From: Martelella alba
GTDB taxonomy: Bacteria > Pseudomonadota > Gammaproteobacteria > Enterobacterales > Enterobacteriaceae
Direction: 5' to 3'
Assembly: GCF_005217455.1 (NCBI RefSeq)
Contig: NZ_SZPQ01000006.1
Coordinates: forward strand, 124,001-188,000
Length of the DNA stretch: 64,000 bases
Positions within the stretch are counted from its first letter, which is position 1. Each line of letters starts with the position of its first letter. Of the stretch, positions 47,126-56,687 are shown piece by piece. Both the position numbers and the translations under genes were made by a program. The notes beneath the pieces are model-generated. The model made no database searches and was not told the DNA's origin. It saw nothing but the letters and a program-made list of their open reading frames with translations.

Positions 47126-47450
47126 GGGGATGTCACTATCCTATCAAAGAAACCAGAGGGTAATTTTACATAGCACACTATAGAATAGCAAATTATTTTT
47201 TATTCTTTCGTCACCCGCTGTCATATGTTCAACCGCAAAATTAGCACAGGCCGGTCAAATACCCCCGCGGCCCGTTAATCGGCGGCATTTGTTTATTTGC
47301 CGCCGCGATGCGGCTTGTATGCGCCAGACTATAGCAATAATCGCTTTTTTTGCTAAATATTATAAGAGAACGACATAAAGGCTTGCCCCCACAAACTGTT
47401 ATTATTAGTGATCAAGCTATTCATCTCCTGTTCAATGCGTGTGTCTAAAC
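47126..47450. other. Divergent intergenic region ohrR-mdtG
   Basis: About 325 bases, AT-rich near 47185-47210 and 47340-47410, expected to hold the two divergent promoters. No gene, repeat or named operator could be identified with confidence. Confidence 0.45.
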
Positions 47451-48650
47451 ATGGAAGCCTGGAAGGTCAATATTTTTTCCGTATGGTTGGGCTGCTTTTT
47501 CACTGGCCTGGCCATGAGTCAGATTCTCCCATTCTTACCGCTGTATGTGGAGCAATTGGGAGTGCATTCCCATGAAGCGCTTAGCATATGGTCGGGGCTG
47601 GTTTTTAGCGCGACCTTTCTCGTGTCGTCTATCGTCGCGCCGCTATGGGGCAGTCTGGCGGACCGTAAGGGCCGCAAACTCATGCTATTGCGGGCGTCGC
47701 TGGGCATGGCGGTCGTTATCGCATTGCAAGGGTTTGCCGCCAACGTGTATCAGTTGTTCCTGCTGCGCGCCCTGATGGGCCTGACATCCGGCTATATCCC
47801 CAATGCCATGGCGCTGGTGGCCTCGCAGGTACCCCGTGAAAAAAGCGGCTGGGCCTTGGGTACGCTATCTACCGGTCAGGTCGCCGGCGTTATCGTCGGT
47901 CCGTTGCTCGGCGGCTTCATGGCCGATCATTTGGGTCTACGGACGGTGTTCCTGGTGACCGCCGCGCTGATGTTCGTAAGCTTCCTCGTTACGCTGTTTT
48001 TGATCAAAGAGCGATTTGTCAGCGTTAAGAAAGCTGAACAATTAAAAGGGCGGGCGGTATTTGAGACGTTACCTTATCCCGCCCTGATTTTCAGTCTGTT
48101 CATCACAACCATGATGATTCAGTTAACCAACAGTTCCATCAGCCCGATATTGACACTGTTTATCAAGGATCTGGCCGGCGATAGCGGCAATTTGGCCTTT
48201 ATCAGCGGCGCCATCGCGGCGGTACCGGGAATCTCGGCGCTGGTGGCGGCCCCGCGCCTGGGGCAACTTGGCGACCGGATAGGAACCGGACGTATTCTGA
48301 TGGCCGCGATGCTTTGCTGCATCGCGTTGTTTTGTATTATGTCATTGGTGCGAACACCCTTTCAGCTGGGCTTATTACGTTTTTTGCTGGGCTTTACCGA
48401 CGCCGCGCTGATGCCGGCCGTCCAGACGCTACTGGTGAAATACTCCAGCGACCGGGTCACCGGCAGGATCTTCGGTTATAACCAATCTTTTATGTACATG
48501 GGCAACGTGGTAGGCCCGTTGATAGGTTCCAGCGTATCCGCGGTGCTGGGATTTCGCTGGGTGTTTATCTTCACCGCGCTGATGGTAACCATCAATGCGC
48601 TGCAACTTTGGTCGGGTCTGCGGAAAACGCGCTTGCCGGGGCGCGGTTAA
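47451..48650 (+). CDS. mdtG: MFS multidrug efflux transporter MdtG
   Basis: 399 residues, 12 membrane helices. DHA1-type drug/proton antiporter: motif A GSLADRKGRKLMLLRASLGM, motif C GPLLGG with VPREKSGWALGTLSTGQVAGVIVG, and GQLGDRIG in the second half. Closely colinear with E. coli MdtG. An in-frame GTG four codons upstream is an alternative start; neither has a clear ribosome site. Monocistronic. Confidence 0.88.
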   Translation: MEAWKVNIFSVWLGCFFTGLAMSQILPFLPLYVEQLGVHSHEALSIWSGLVFSATFLVSSIVAPLWGSLADRKGRKLMLLRASLGMAVVIALQGFAANVYQLFLLRALMGLTSGYIPNAMALVASQVPREKSGWALGTLSTGQVAGVIVGPLLGGFMADHLGLRTVFLVTAALMFVSFLVTLFLIKERFVSVKKAEQLKGRAVFETLPYPALIFSLFITTMMIQLTNSSISPILTLFIKDLAGDSGNLAFISGAIAAVPGISALVAAPRLGQLGDRIGTGRILMAAMLCCIALFCIMSLVRTPFQLGLLRFLLGFTDAALMPAVQTLLVKYSSDRVTGRIFGYNQSFMYMGNVVGPLIGSSVSAVLGFRWVFIFTALMVTINALQLWSGLRKTRLPGRG

Positions 48651-48739
48651 GGCTCCCGCCCACGAAAAAATCACAGCCGGCATTCTCCCAGGCTGGCGGG
48701 GTAGAGGATAATGAGAACAAGGGAACTGGCGTGTGGCGG

Positions 48740-48832
48740 CTAAATCCAGGGATAACGGCCACCCATCTGAACCATCATGATGCCGGCGCATATCGCCACG
48801 AAAAACAGGAAAACTATCAGAATCCTGGTCAT
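48740..48832 (-). CDS. Possible 30-residue membrane protein
   Basis: MTRILIVFLFFVAICAGIMM begins a 30-residue frame that is one hydrophobic helix with an arginine on each side. A very good ribosome site (gaggagacgagca) precedes the ATG. Size and form match the many single-helix small proteins of enterobacteria. No family recognised. It sits alone in the 400-base gap between mdtG and the nitroreductase gene, of which the rest appears non-coding. Confidence 0.5.
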   Translation of the reverse strand: MTRILIVFLFFVAICAGIMMVQMGGRYPWI

Positions 48833-49046
48833 TGCTCGTCTCCTCTTCAATACTCCGCCGCTACCCGCGCACCGCAAAATCGATGCGCCCGAACCTGCCG
48901 ATCATTTTTCAAGCGGCCTCATAACTATAGTTAGCCCTCGCTCATTTGAGAGAAACAAGATGTTCATTCAGGTTTGCGGGGCCCAAGCCTGGTACGGACC
49001 GGTTCAACGAACCGGTCTCGGCGATGCCGTATGGCGCTTTTCGCCG

Positions 49047-49646
49047 TTATTTAAAAATACGAAAACGCTCTTGGTCGGAAATAAATGACTTTTCACCCGC
49101 CTGCTGCTCAATGGAACCGAACGGCATCTGAGCCCGCAATTTCCAGCTGTCGGGTAATTGCCAGGTACGTTTGACTTCATTGTCTATCAGGGGATTGTAG
49201 TGCTGTACGGTGGCGCCGATATGTTCCTGCGCCAGCGTCGACCATACGGCGAACTGCGCAATCCCCGTGGAATGCTCCGACCAAATGGGGAAATTGTCGG
49301 CATAAGAGGCAAACTGTTTTTGCAACGTGTCAATGACTTGCATGTCTTCGAAGAACAGCGCCGTGCCCACCCCGGCCGCAAAGGCCGACAGTTTCTTTTC
49401 GGTAGTGGGGAATGCCTCGGCGGAGACGATTTTGCGCAACGTTTCTTTGATAATGTTCCACAGTTTTTCATGCTGGCTGCCGAACAACACGACTACGCGC
49501 GAGCTTTGGGAATTGAAAGAGGAGGGACTGTGTTTCACCGCCTGCTTGATAAGCCCGGTAATCTCATCCTCCGACAACGGCACTTTTTTTCCAATGGCAT
49601 AAATCGAGCGACGAGTGACCATCGCATCCAAAAACGCGTTGCTCAT
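49047..49646 (-). CDS. Nitroreductase-family oxidoreductase (Hbn1/Frm2-like)
   Basis: 199 residues starting MSNAFLDAMVTRRSIYAIGK. FMN-dependent nitroreductase fold: RRSIYAIGKKVPLSEDEITGLIKQAVKHSPSSFNSQSSRVVVLFG at the N terminus, and QFAVWSTLAQEHIGATVQHYNPLIDNEVKRTWQLP later, as in the fatty-acid/nitroreductase Hbn1 group. Probably cytoplasmic; substrate unknown. Start moved to the Met after aggagttatcgc. Confidence 0.85.
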   Translation of the reverse strand: MSNAFLDAMVTRRSIYAIGKKVPLSEDEITGLIKQAVKHSPSSFNSQSSRVVVLFGSQHEKLWNIIKETLRKIVSAEAFPTTEKKLSAFAAGVGTALFFEDMQVIDTLQKQFASYADNFPIWSEHSTGIAQFAVWSTLAQEHIGATVQHYNPLIDNEVKRTWQLPDSWKLRAQMPFGSIEQQAGEKSFISDQERFRIFK

Positions 49647-49941
49647 GCGATAACTCCTGTTAGATAAAAAAGGCTTAAACAACAATGTAACCCTTACTTA
49701 ACGATCCGCCAGATAGCTTATGCCCGTCCGGTATCGTCTGCAAATCCTTCCTTATACATCAAAAGCCGCGATACGCCATTGATCCAGAGAAGGTAAGCAG
49801 GGAAAAATCGTGACGCCGCGCCGCGCCCCTGGCGGCCAGGGTTAACGCCTATCCCGGCAAAAACGCCTGTGGCGTCATAGGCTACACTTAACCTTGTGGT
49901 GAGGGGGACAACGCCAGACTCTTGATGGAAGGAGCATAGTC

Positions 49942-50343
49942 ATGTCTCGTGTACAAGCAGTCGATCATCTGGTCGTCAGCGTTAGCGATTTCAACGCATC
50001 CAAGAAATTCTATAGCGGATTATTCAAATTTTTAGGCTTTGAGGTCATGGACGAAATGCCCGGCGCCATGGGCTGGAGTAACGGCAACACACGTTACTGG
50101 ATTTACCAGGCCGACGATCAAGGCAAAACTCACCCTTATCGGAAAGGCGATGTCGGCTTCCATCATTATGCCTGGTCGCTCAACAGCCGCCGCGATGTGG
50201 ACGCGTTACAGGCTTGGTTGGAACAACAGGGCGTGAAAATCGTGGACCCCGCCGGAGAATATTACGCGGACTACTATGCGGTGTTTTTTCTTGATCCCGA
50301 CGGGATGAAACTTGAAGGCATGCACTACGGGAAAACATCTTAG
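49942..50343 (+). CDS. VOC-family (glyoxalase/bleomycin-resistance fold) protein
   Basis: 133 residues with a full vicinal-oxygen-chelate repeat pair: VDHLVVSVSDFNASKKFYSGLFKFLGFEV and VGFHHYAWSLNSRRDVDALQAWLEQQGV, ending FFLDPDGMKLEGMHYGK. Metal ligands are probably the His in VDHL, the His in FHHYAW and the Glu in KLEGM. Substrate unknown. A ggaaggagcatagtc ribosome site precedes the ATG. Confidence 0.88.
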   Translation: MSRVQAVDHLVVSVSDFNASKKFYSGLFKFLGFEVMDEMPGAMGWSNGNTRYWIYQADDQGKTHPYRKGDVGFHHYAWSLNSRRDVDALQAWLEQQGVKIVDPAGEYYADYYAVFFLDPDGMKLEGMHYGKTS

Positions 50344-50901
50344 CCGGATTCCGCGAATACCATGGCGTAACGCCTGACCTGTCACCATGGCGGACACGAT
50401 CACTATCAAAGGTGTAAAATACCCGCCATACCGTCCACTTTCGTCGTCAATGCCGGTGAAACGGCCGTGGATGTGGGTTGGCGGGTAACCACCGCCATTG
50501 GCACGTCCGGCCGGCTGAACGGTTTTTCAGACAACAAATGGTTAATCGTGACCACTGTGGGGTAAGGCGCAATGTCGTCGAGGGGACTCGCGAACGGATT
50601 GGACGACATTATCCGAATACAGATACAGGGAACCCTTTGTCCGGGCGGAGGGAGTTGCGGGCCGGGGTTTGCCCTGGCGTGAGCCGACTGGTCGACCTTT
50701 ATTTTGTGAAAGGCGGCCTGGGCCGGCGAGTATTCGCCAGATTCGTAACCGGCCTTCTGGCAACAGTGTAACGACAATCCAAAACATGTTTTCATTCCAA
50801 GCATATGGCTTTCTCCTGATCGAAAGCTGACGACGCTTCCCCCTCGTCTGGGACAGGGGTTCGATCGATCGCCGTCCCGCTATAACGCGAATTATTCAGT
50901 T
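50344..50901. other. Apparently decayed region after the VOC gene
   Basis: No intact gene supported. A + strand frame around 50415-50565 (IPSTFVVNAGETAVDVGWRV followed by TTAIGTSGRLNGFSDNKWL) looks protein-like and would join a different-frame start MADTITIKGVKYP at about 50383 through a frameshift, so this may be the head of a broken gene. The minus-strand frame 50406-50804 has no ribosome site or recognisable domain and is treated as chance. Confidence 0.35.
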
Positions 50902-51086
50902 TATACTCGTCATACTTCAAACCGCCTCTTCGTTGGCGGCGTTCGCTCAGCCCAGTCACAAAGTCAGCCATGCTCCCGGTTACGATAAGAGACATCCAAT
51001 CTTTCACCGGAGGCCCGCCGTTGGCGATTCAAATTCGTTCCTGACGATTTTGCCGCCGCGATGCCACTTGACGTATTTGGGGTATG
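50902..51086. repeat. ERIC element, long form (about 185 bp)
   Basis: Starts TATACTCGTCATACTTCAA and ends TTGACGTATTTGGGGTATG, i.e. reverse orientation to the copy at 17989. It shows cctcttcgttggcggcgttcgctcagccc and tgccgccgcgatgccact, typical ERIC inner parts. It is some 58 bp longer than the 127-bp form, with additional sequence in the middle, as known for insertion-bearing ERIC elements. Confidence 0.8.
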
Positions 51087-51370
51087 GGCGTCCGAGAATT
51101 TTCACACTTTTCACCCTGACGCACTGTGAATACATTTAGGCATAAACGATAAATAGAAATAAATACTGTTTCAGTATTATTTCTATTTCCCGGCAGGTAA
51201 TAAAACCTCACGGAATAACTTCATTTTATATAATCGACTCGCTATTCAAAACTAGCGCCGGCAAGGAGCGATATCAGTCGATTTATTGCGCAAAAACCCC
51301 TTTACCGGCCGCGCGAGACATCCATCAAGGCTTTTACGTCCGTCGACACAACCTCGTGCAAGGGGTTGAA

Positions 51371-51724
51371 ATGACAAAGAGCAGCATAAACGAAAACAAT
51401 GGGGTATTCCAATACTACTTCGAAATGGAGAGTAAAATCCATATCCACTGTTGCCGGTTTAGCCCAGACAAGGTCTATTTATTTATCGTGACTGATTACC
51501 TCGGCAACAGGGTGATTTTACCCGACCCCATGTCCGGCGAAAACGTAAACGACGTGAAGCCATCGCGGTTGGCGCTATGGGTTTTATTAAAACGCACGCG
51601 GCGCGGGCGCGGCATCCTTCGGTTTTCATGGCTGTTCTCCTGGGGTGCCGGCGGGCAATGCTGCGCCGCGCCGGCGGTTTTCCTGACCGCCGGTCCCTGC
51701 CTGTCATCCTGTGCAACCTGCTGA
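51371..51724 (+). CDS. Uncertain small protein, overlaps an opposing frame
   Basis: 117 codons starting MTKSSINENNGVFQYYFEME after aaggggttgaa, a good ribosome site. The first 65 residues (with IHIHCCRFSPDKVYLFIVTD) look coding and lie in an AT-rich stretch; the rest looks like read-through of the antisense strand. No family recognised. It conflicts with the minus-strand frame at 51496-51882; at most one is likely real through the overlap. Confidence 0.35.
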   Translation: MTKSSINENNGVFQYYFEMESKIHIHCCRFSPDKVYLFIVTDYLGNRVILPDPMSGENVNDVKPSRLALWVLLKRTRRGRGILRFSWLFSWGAGGQCCAAPAVFLTAGPCLSSCATC

Positions 51725-51882
51725 CTGGAAGGCGTGATATTGATGTTGACCACTTTATTTACAGTGGCGGGTTTAGGCGTTTGCATATTGTCCTCGCGAG
51801 TGCTCCTGGCAACATCTTTCGCATCCGAACAACAAGGTAGAAAACGGGTCAATCCATGCAGTACCGAGGTAAAACTTAACAT
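51496..51882 (-). CDS. Uncertain small hydrophilic protein, overlaps an opposing frame
   Basis: 128 codons starting MLSFTSVLHGLTRFLPCCSD after aaggaactgtt. Codon choice is ordinary (GTGGTCAACATCAATATCACG for VVNINIT). Hydrophilic, rich in Gln, Ser and Arg; no domain or membrane segment apart from a weakly hydrophobic N terminus. Overlaps the + strand frame 51371-51724 tail to tail. Function unknown. Confidence 0.4.
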   Translation of the reverse strand: MLSFTSVLHGLTRFLPCCSDAKDVARSTREDNMQTPKPATVNKVVNINITPSSQQVAQDDRQGPAVRKTAGAAQHCPPAPQENSHENRRMPRPRRVRFNKTHSANRDGFTSFTFSPDMGSGKITLLPR

Positions 51883-52206
51883 AACAGTTCCTTGTAAAAA
51901 ATAACCGGCGTAAGGCGTTTTTTTAGCAAAACGTCATTTAACGGAAATTGAAACGCTAAACCAAATGATATCAAGCCGATTATGTCATTCAATACTAAAT
52001 CAATATTAAATAACTAGCAACTCTATACAAAATTAGATTTTAATTTGATTATGAGGTTAATAATTATTGCGGTGGTAACTTCGGAAAATCTGTCCATACT
52101 TACTAAGACATCCGATCAACATCGCGCCTCGTGGCGAAACCCCGCGAAGCTGCGATTCGAATAGAGTAGAGACGGGCTCACGCCTACGCACGCGGAGGAT
52201 ATGGCG
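51883..52206. other. AT-rich intergenic stretch
   Basis: About 320 bases, strongly AT-rich from 51890 to 52075. No gene, repeat or RNA recognised; probably promoters for the flanking small genes. Confidence 0.45.
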
Positions 52207-52563
52207 ATGAAAGAGATTGGCGGCAACGGTCAAATTGACTACGTTGAATTTAATGTCAGCGATTTGGCGCGAACCAAGGCATTCTACGGCGAGGTGTTCG
52301 GCTGGATTTTCACGGATTACGGACCGACTTACACTGAATTTTCCGATGGCCGAATCACCGGCGGTTTTACCACCACTGAAACGATCACGCCCCATGGCGG
52401 GCCGTTGGTGATTTTCTATGCCGAGAATTTACATCAGACATTGCAAAAACTGCAGGCGGCGGGAGCGGAAATCGTTAAGCCGGTGTTCGCCTTCCCCGGC
52501 GGGCAACGCTTTCATTTTAAAGATCCGGACGGCTATGTACTGGGCGTGTGGACAGAAGACTAG
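52207..52563 (+). CDS. VOC-family protein, single-domain
   Basis: 118 residues: GQIDYVEFNVSDLARTKAFYGEVFGWIFTDYG and a second half ending KPVFAFPGGQRFHFKDPDGYVLGVWTED, the standard VOC repeat with metal-site Glu and His positions. Related to the CfaB/YaeR-like single-domain dioxygenase-fold proteins; substrate unknown. The second ATG was chosen because cggagg sits eight bases upstream; the first is too close. Confidence 0.88.
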   Translation: MKEIGGNGQIDYVEFNVSDLARTKAFYGEVFGWIFTDYGPTYTEFSDGRITGGFTTTETITPHGGPLVIFYAENLHQTLQKLQAAGAEIVKPVFAFPGGQRFHFKDPDGYVLGVWTED

Positions 52564-52661
52564 TTTGTCCCGCAAGATCCCAATCATGGCCGGTTTTGCC
52601 CTGTTCAAAACGCCTCCCCCAAGCCACCATGGCGTTACGCAGAGACAAACGGAGTCCGGCC

Positions 52662-53222
52662 ATGACACAAAGCGCATTATTGATAATTGACGTCCAGCAA
52701 TCGTTTTTACATCGGCCCTTCTGGTCCGAGGAAGCGTTGCCCGCGTTCCGGCAGGCATTAACAACCCTTATCGACGGTTGCCGGCAACGCGGCGTTCTGC
52801 TGGCGGACATCTTCCACGATTCCGGCGAATGGCCATTCAGTCTGGATTCCGGCCTGATTAAACCCTTGCCGTTTCTGACTCACCAAGCCGATATCGTCTG
52901 TCATAAACATGTCCATAACGCCCTGACTGAATCAGGTCTGGACGCCTGGCTAAGAGCGCGGCGGGTCACCCACCTGATCATTGCCGGCATGCGCACCGAG
53001 CAGTGCTGTGAAACCACGGCCAGGGTAGCGTCCGATCTGGGATACCACGTGACGTTCGTCACCGAGGCGACGTTAACTTTCCCGATGACCCGCGCCGGAC
53101 GTGCACTTGACAGCGATGAGCTGAAATTTCGCACCGAAACCGTGTTGTCCGATCGTTTCGCCGATATTCGCGATGTGGCGGGTTGTCTGGCGCAATTAAC
53201 CGCGCAGCGCGGTACTGTCTGA
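52662..53222 (+). CDS. Isochorismatase-family cysteine hydrolase
   Basis: 186 residues. Catalytic triad visible: Asp in ALLIIDVQQSF, Lys in CHKHVHNAL, Cys in GMRTEQCCETTARVASDLGY. These enzymes hydrolyse amides or isochorismate-like substrates; the specific substrate is not evident. Ribosome site cggagtccgg. Followed 15 bases later by a broken GlxA-type regulator, a common regulator for such hydrolases. Confidence 0.9.
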   Translation: MTQSALLIIDVQQSFLHRPFWSEEALPAFRQALTTLIDGCRQRGVLLADIFHDSGEWPFSLDSGLIKPLPFLTHQADIVCHKHVHNALTESGLDAWLRARRVTHLIIAGMRTEQCCETTARVASDLGYHVTFVTEATLTFPMTRAGRALDSDELKFRTETVLSDRFADIRDVAGCLAQLTAQRGTV

Positions 53223-53237
53223 AACGGAGCGCCGGAT

Positions 53238-53955
53238 ATGCGCGATATCTATTTTCTGGTGTTACCCGGTACCATGGCGTTGGATCTTACCGGTCCAGCG
53301 GAGGTTCTTATGCTGTCCGGCGCCTTCAGACTGCATTACATCGGTCCGCAGCGGGACGTGATCACCTCAATCGGTCTGACCCTTGGCGATATAGCGCCAA
53401 TACCGGAGGACTTTCCCGAGGGCAGCGTGTTGGCGATCCCCGGCGTCGCGGATTCCCGCCGCCCTGATCAGAGAAAACCGGATTTTCGTCGAGGATCGCG
53501 GGATCTTTACCAGCACCGGCATCACCGCCGGCATCGACCTGGCCCTTCACCTGGTGAGCCGCTATGTCGGCCCCCCACAGGCGGTGGCCGTTGCGCGGGA
53601 AATGGTGGTTTTCTTCCGCCGGGCCGGCGAAGATCCGCAGCTATCTCCCTGGTTGCGCCACCGTAACCATTTGCATCCGGCGGTACATCGGGCCCAGGAT
53701 ATTCTGGCGCGCGAACCGGAAGCGGATTGGCATATTGATCAGTTGGCCGGCCAGGTTTATTTAAGCAGCCGGCATTTAACGCGACTGTTTCGCACTCACC
53801 TGGGATTGAGCGTCCGGGAGTATCTTGAGCAGCTCCGGCTGGTGGTGGCGCAACAACGCTTGCGGCAGGGCATGGGCATCGAGAAATCGGCGCTGGCGGC
53901 CGGTTTTTCCTCCGCGCGACAATTGCGCCGGGCGCAATCACGCTGGAACGACTAA
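53238..53955 (+). pseudogene. GlxA-type (DJ-1/PfpI + AraC HTH) regulator with internal deletion
   Basis: The first frame gives the DJ-1/PfpI N terminus MRDIYFLVLPGTMALDLTGP through VLAIPGVAD. The second frame continues ALIRENRIFVEDRGIFTSTG, then ITAGIDLALHLV and the AraC helix-turn-helix (IDQLAGQVYLSSRHLTRLFR, VREYLEQLRL) to the natural end. Against the family, roughly 70-80 residues between these parts are missing and the frame changes near 53455. So the gene carries a deletion with a frameshift and should not make a working regulator. A protein from the second part alone would still hold the DNA-binding domain. Confidence 0.8.
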
Positions 53956-53977
53956 GCACGGGCGGGACGCCGGCGAA

Positions 53978-54985
53978 TCAGCTTACCCAACCACGGCGAT
54001 CGGCTTTTCCCAATGCGGTCGCCGCCGCATAACTCAACAGCACTGTCATAATAAATACTACAGGGATATCCAGCAACGGCATGTTTTTGAAATCCCAATT
54101 ATGAATACGGGCGACATTGATAAAAAAAGCATGGAAACCGTAAATAGCCAGGGAATGGCGGGAAATCTTCTGAAACAGCCAGCAGGAGCGGGAGCCTAAC
54201 TGTTTTATCAAGATAAACACACTCACGGCGGCAATAAACACCAGCGGGCCGCAGTACATATAATAGGTTTCGGAATAGCCGCCGTTTGTGATCAATCGCT
54301 GTTTGGTTCCCAGGGCTATCAGACAGACGGAAATCAGAAAAAATGCCGCCATGCCCCAGGTCAGCCATCGACCCCGCGACGCCATCACGCCAATGGCGCG
54401 CCCGAGCACCGCATACAAGACATAATAGAAGGCGTCGCCGTTGACATAAAGGTTCCAGGGCAGGACATTAATATCGCCGACGCTTATCGTGTCCGTGTTG
54501 GGATTGGCAAATACGCCGAGCAGTAGGCTCAGCACCAGCAAATAGCGGCCGGATACCGGTTTTATACTCAACAAGGGAGAAAGTAGATAGATAATAATTA
54601 AGGCGTAAAAAAACCAAAGATGGAAAAAAATGGGTTTTTGAAAAAGGTTGTTCAGCGCGTCACCAACACTGATCTCCGTCATAAAATGCATATAAATCAA
54701 CGCAATAGCACTATAAAAAACGATACAGGCCACGATGCGGGTAAAATGTTTTTTCTCAGCGCATCGTTCGCCAAAAAATAAAAAACCGGAGATCATGAAA
54801 AACAACGGAACCGAAACCCGGGAGGCGGAGTTTAATATATTCGCAATTAACCAATTTTCCCGCCCTATTTCGAAACCGTGGGTCACATAGTATGTTGTGG
54901 TATGGATCACAATCACCATCAAACAAGCCACAGCACGAATATTGTCTATCCAGTTAATTCTTGTGTTCTTATTATCAGATGCCAT
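53978..54985 (-). CDS. wecH: Membrane O-acetyltransferase WecH
   Basis: 335 residues, about ten membrane helices, acyltransferase family 3. Signature region WIDNIRAVACLMVIVIHTTTYYVTHG with the catalytic His, then SASRVSVPLFFMISGFLFFGER and PIFFHLWFFYALIIIYLLSPLL. Closely follows E. coli WecH, which O-acetylates enterobacterial common antigen. Start moved four codons in, to the Met after gaggaaaggg. Confidence 0.92.
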   Translation of the reverse strand: MASDNKNTRINWIDNIRAVACLMVIVIHTTTYYVTHGFEIGRENWLIANILNSASRVSVPLFFMISGFLFFGERCAEKKHFTRIVACIVFYSAIALIYMHFMTEISVGDALNNLFQKPIFFHLWFFYALIIIYLLSPLLSIKPVSGRYLLVLSLLLGVFANPNTDTISVGDINVLPWNLYVNGDAFYYVLYAVLGRAIGVMASRGRWLTWGMAAFFLISVCLIALGTKQRLITNGGYSETYYMYCGPLVFIAAVSVFILIKQLGSRSCWLFQKISRHSLAIYGFHAFFINVARIHNWDFKNMPLLDIPVVFIMTVLLSYAAATALGKADRRGWVS

Positions 54986-55023
54986 CCCTTTCCTCATTAC
55001 CTGCGTTCAACGATTACCGCAAG

Positions 55024-55066
55024 TATACTCGTCATACTCCAAGTTGCCTCTTTGTTGGCGGCGGCA
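55024..55066. repeat. ERIC half-element upstream of wecH
   Basis: TATACTCGTCATACTCCAAG followed by ttgcctctttgttggcggcgg, the same end as the copy at 50902. The other half is absent. It starts 39 bases upstream of the wecH start codon. Confidence 0.75.
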
Positions 55067-55112
55067 GGTCTTCCGGGTGGCCCGACGCCACCGTCGCTTC
55101 CGTCCGGATGCG

Positions 55113-55140
55113 CTGGCGGCCGACATCCGCCGGCCGCCAG
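55113..55140 (-). other. Strong hairpin downstream of aldB
   Basis: A 10-bp perfect stem CTGGCGGCCG/CGGCCGCCAG with an eight-base loop lies nine bases after the aldB stop. There is no T-run, so it may stabilise the message or serve factor-dependent termination. Confidence 0.55.
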
Positions 55141-55148
55141 GTGCCTCG

Positions 55149-56687
55149 TTAGAACAAACCCAGCGGTTTGTCGGAATAACTGACCAGCAGACATTTGGTT
55201 TGCTGATAATGTTCCAGCATCATTTTATGCGTTTCGCGGCCGATACCTGATTGCTTGTAGCCGCCGAAGGCGGCATGCGCGGGATAGGCATGGTAGCAAT
55301 TGGTCCAGACGCGACCGGCCTGAATACCTCGGCCCATGCGATAGGCAATGTTGCCGTCGCGACTCCATACCCCGGCCCCCAGGCCATAATCGGTGTCGTT
55401 GGCCAGAGCCAAGGCCTCATCCATATCCTTGAACGTGGTCACCGCCAATACCGGCCCAAAGATTTCTTCTTGAAAGACCCGCATGCTGTTTTTGCCGAAC
55501 AATACCGTCGGTTCAAGATAATAGCCTTCAGCCAACGCGCCATCCATTGTCTTGCGCCGTCCGCCGGTCAGCACTTCCGCGCCTTCTTTCTTACCGATAT
55601 CAATATAATTTAGGATGGTATCCATCTGACCGGAGGAAACTTGCGCCCCCATCATGGTCCGGGTATCCAGCGGATTGCCGCTACGAATGGCTTCAACCCG
55701 TTTTATCGCCCGTTCCATAAAACGTTCGTAAATGGACTCCTGCACCAGCGCCCGACTGGGACAAGTACACACTTCACCCTGGTTAAAGGCGAACAAGGTA
55801 AAACCTTCCAGCGCCTTGTCGAAGAACGCGTCTTCCTTGGCCATCACATCGGCAAAAAAGATATTCGGCGATTTGCCGCCCAACTCTAACGTGACCGGAA
55901 TGACATTTTTCGACGCATAATTCATGATCTCCCGGCCCACCTCGGTGGAACCGGTGAAAGCGACCTTGGCCACCCGTTTCGATGTGGCCAGATATTCGCC
56001 GATTTCGCTGCCGGCGCCGTTGACCACATTCACTACGCCCGGCGGCAGCAAATCCTGAATCAGTTCCATCAAAACCAGCACCGACAGCGGGGTGAGCTTG
56101 GCCGGTTTCAGTACGATACAGTTGCCCGCGGCCAGGGCCGGCGCCATCTTCCAGCAGGCCATCAGCAACGGGAAATTCCAAGGGATAATCTGGCCGACCA
56201 CGCCGAGGGGTTCGTGAAAATGGTAGGCCACCGTATCGGCATCGATTTCGCTGATGCCGCCTTCCTGGGCGCGGATACACGAAGCGAAATAGCGGAAATG
56301 GTCAATGGCCAGCGGCACATCGGCTCCGCTGGTTTCGCGGATTGGCTTGCCGTTGTCCCAAGTTTCCACCGCCGCCAGCAAATCGATATTCTGCTCCAGC
56401 CGATCGGCAATGCGAAACAGAATCCCCGCGCGGTTTTGCACCGACATGCCGCCCCAGGCGGCCTTGGCTTTATGCGCCGCGTCCAGGGCCAAATCGATGT
56501 CTCCTGGCCCTGAGCTGGCGATTTCACACAATGGCTGGCCGGTAACGGGCGTTAAATTGACGAAATATTCGCCGTTTACCGGCGCCACCCATTCTCCGCC
56601 GATGAAATTGTTATAGCGTGGTTTGAGTTCTAGCGGGTAACCATATTCGCCGGGGATTAACCGGCTTACGGGAGGATTTTGAGCCAT
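55149..56687 (-). CDS. aldB: Aldehyde dehydrogenase AldB
   Basis: 512 residues, the same length as E. coli AldB. NAD(P)-dependent oxidation of acetaldehyde and related aldehydes. Motifs: [23 protein letters not shown] (cofactor), FTGSTEVGR, catalytic Glu in [12 protein letters not shown], and catalytic Cys in [13 protein letters not shown]-terminal [16 protein letters not shown] ribosome site (aaggagaaacc) precedes the ATG. Confidence 0.94.
   Translation of the reverse strand: MAQNPPVSRLIPGEYGYPLELKPRYNNFIGGEWVAPVNGEYFVNLTPVTGQPLCEIASSGPGDIDLALDAAHKAKAAWGGMSVQNRAGILFRIADRLEQNIDLLAAVETWDNGKPIRETSGADVPLAIDHFRYFASCIRAQEGGISEIDADTVAYHFHEPLGVVGQIIPWNFPLLMACWKMAPALAAGNCIVLKPAKLTPLSVLVLMELIQDLLPPGVVNVVNGAGSEIGEYLATSKRVAKVAFTGSTEVGREIMNYASKNVIPVTLELGGKSPNIFFADVMAKEDAFFDKALEGFTLFAFNQGEVCTCPSRALVQESIYERFMERAIKRVEAIRSGNPLDTRTMMGAQVSSGQMDTILNYIDIGKKEGAEVLTGGRRKTMDGALAEGYYLEPTVLFGKNSMRVFQEEIFGPVLAVTTFKDMDEALALANDTDYGLGAGVWSRDGNIAYRMGRGIQAGRVWTNCYHAYPAHAAFGGYKQSGIGRETHKMMLEHYQQTKCLLVSYSDKPLGLF

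Noticed and set aside
50406-50804. A 132-codon frame on the - strand
   Set aside because: No ribosome site, no domain, and it runs over a + strand stretch that looks more protein-like.
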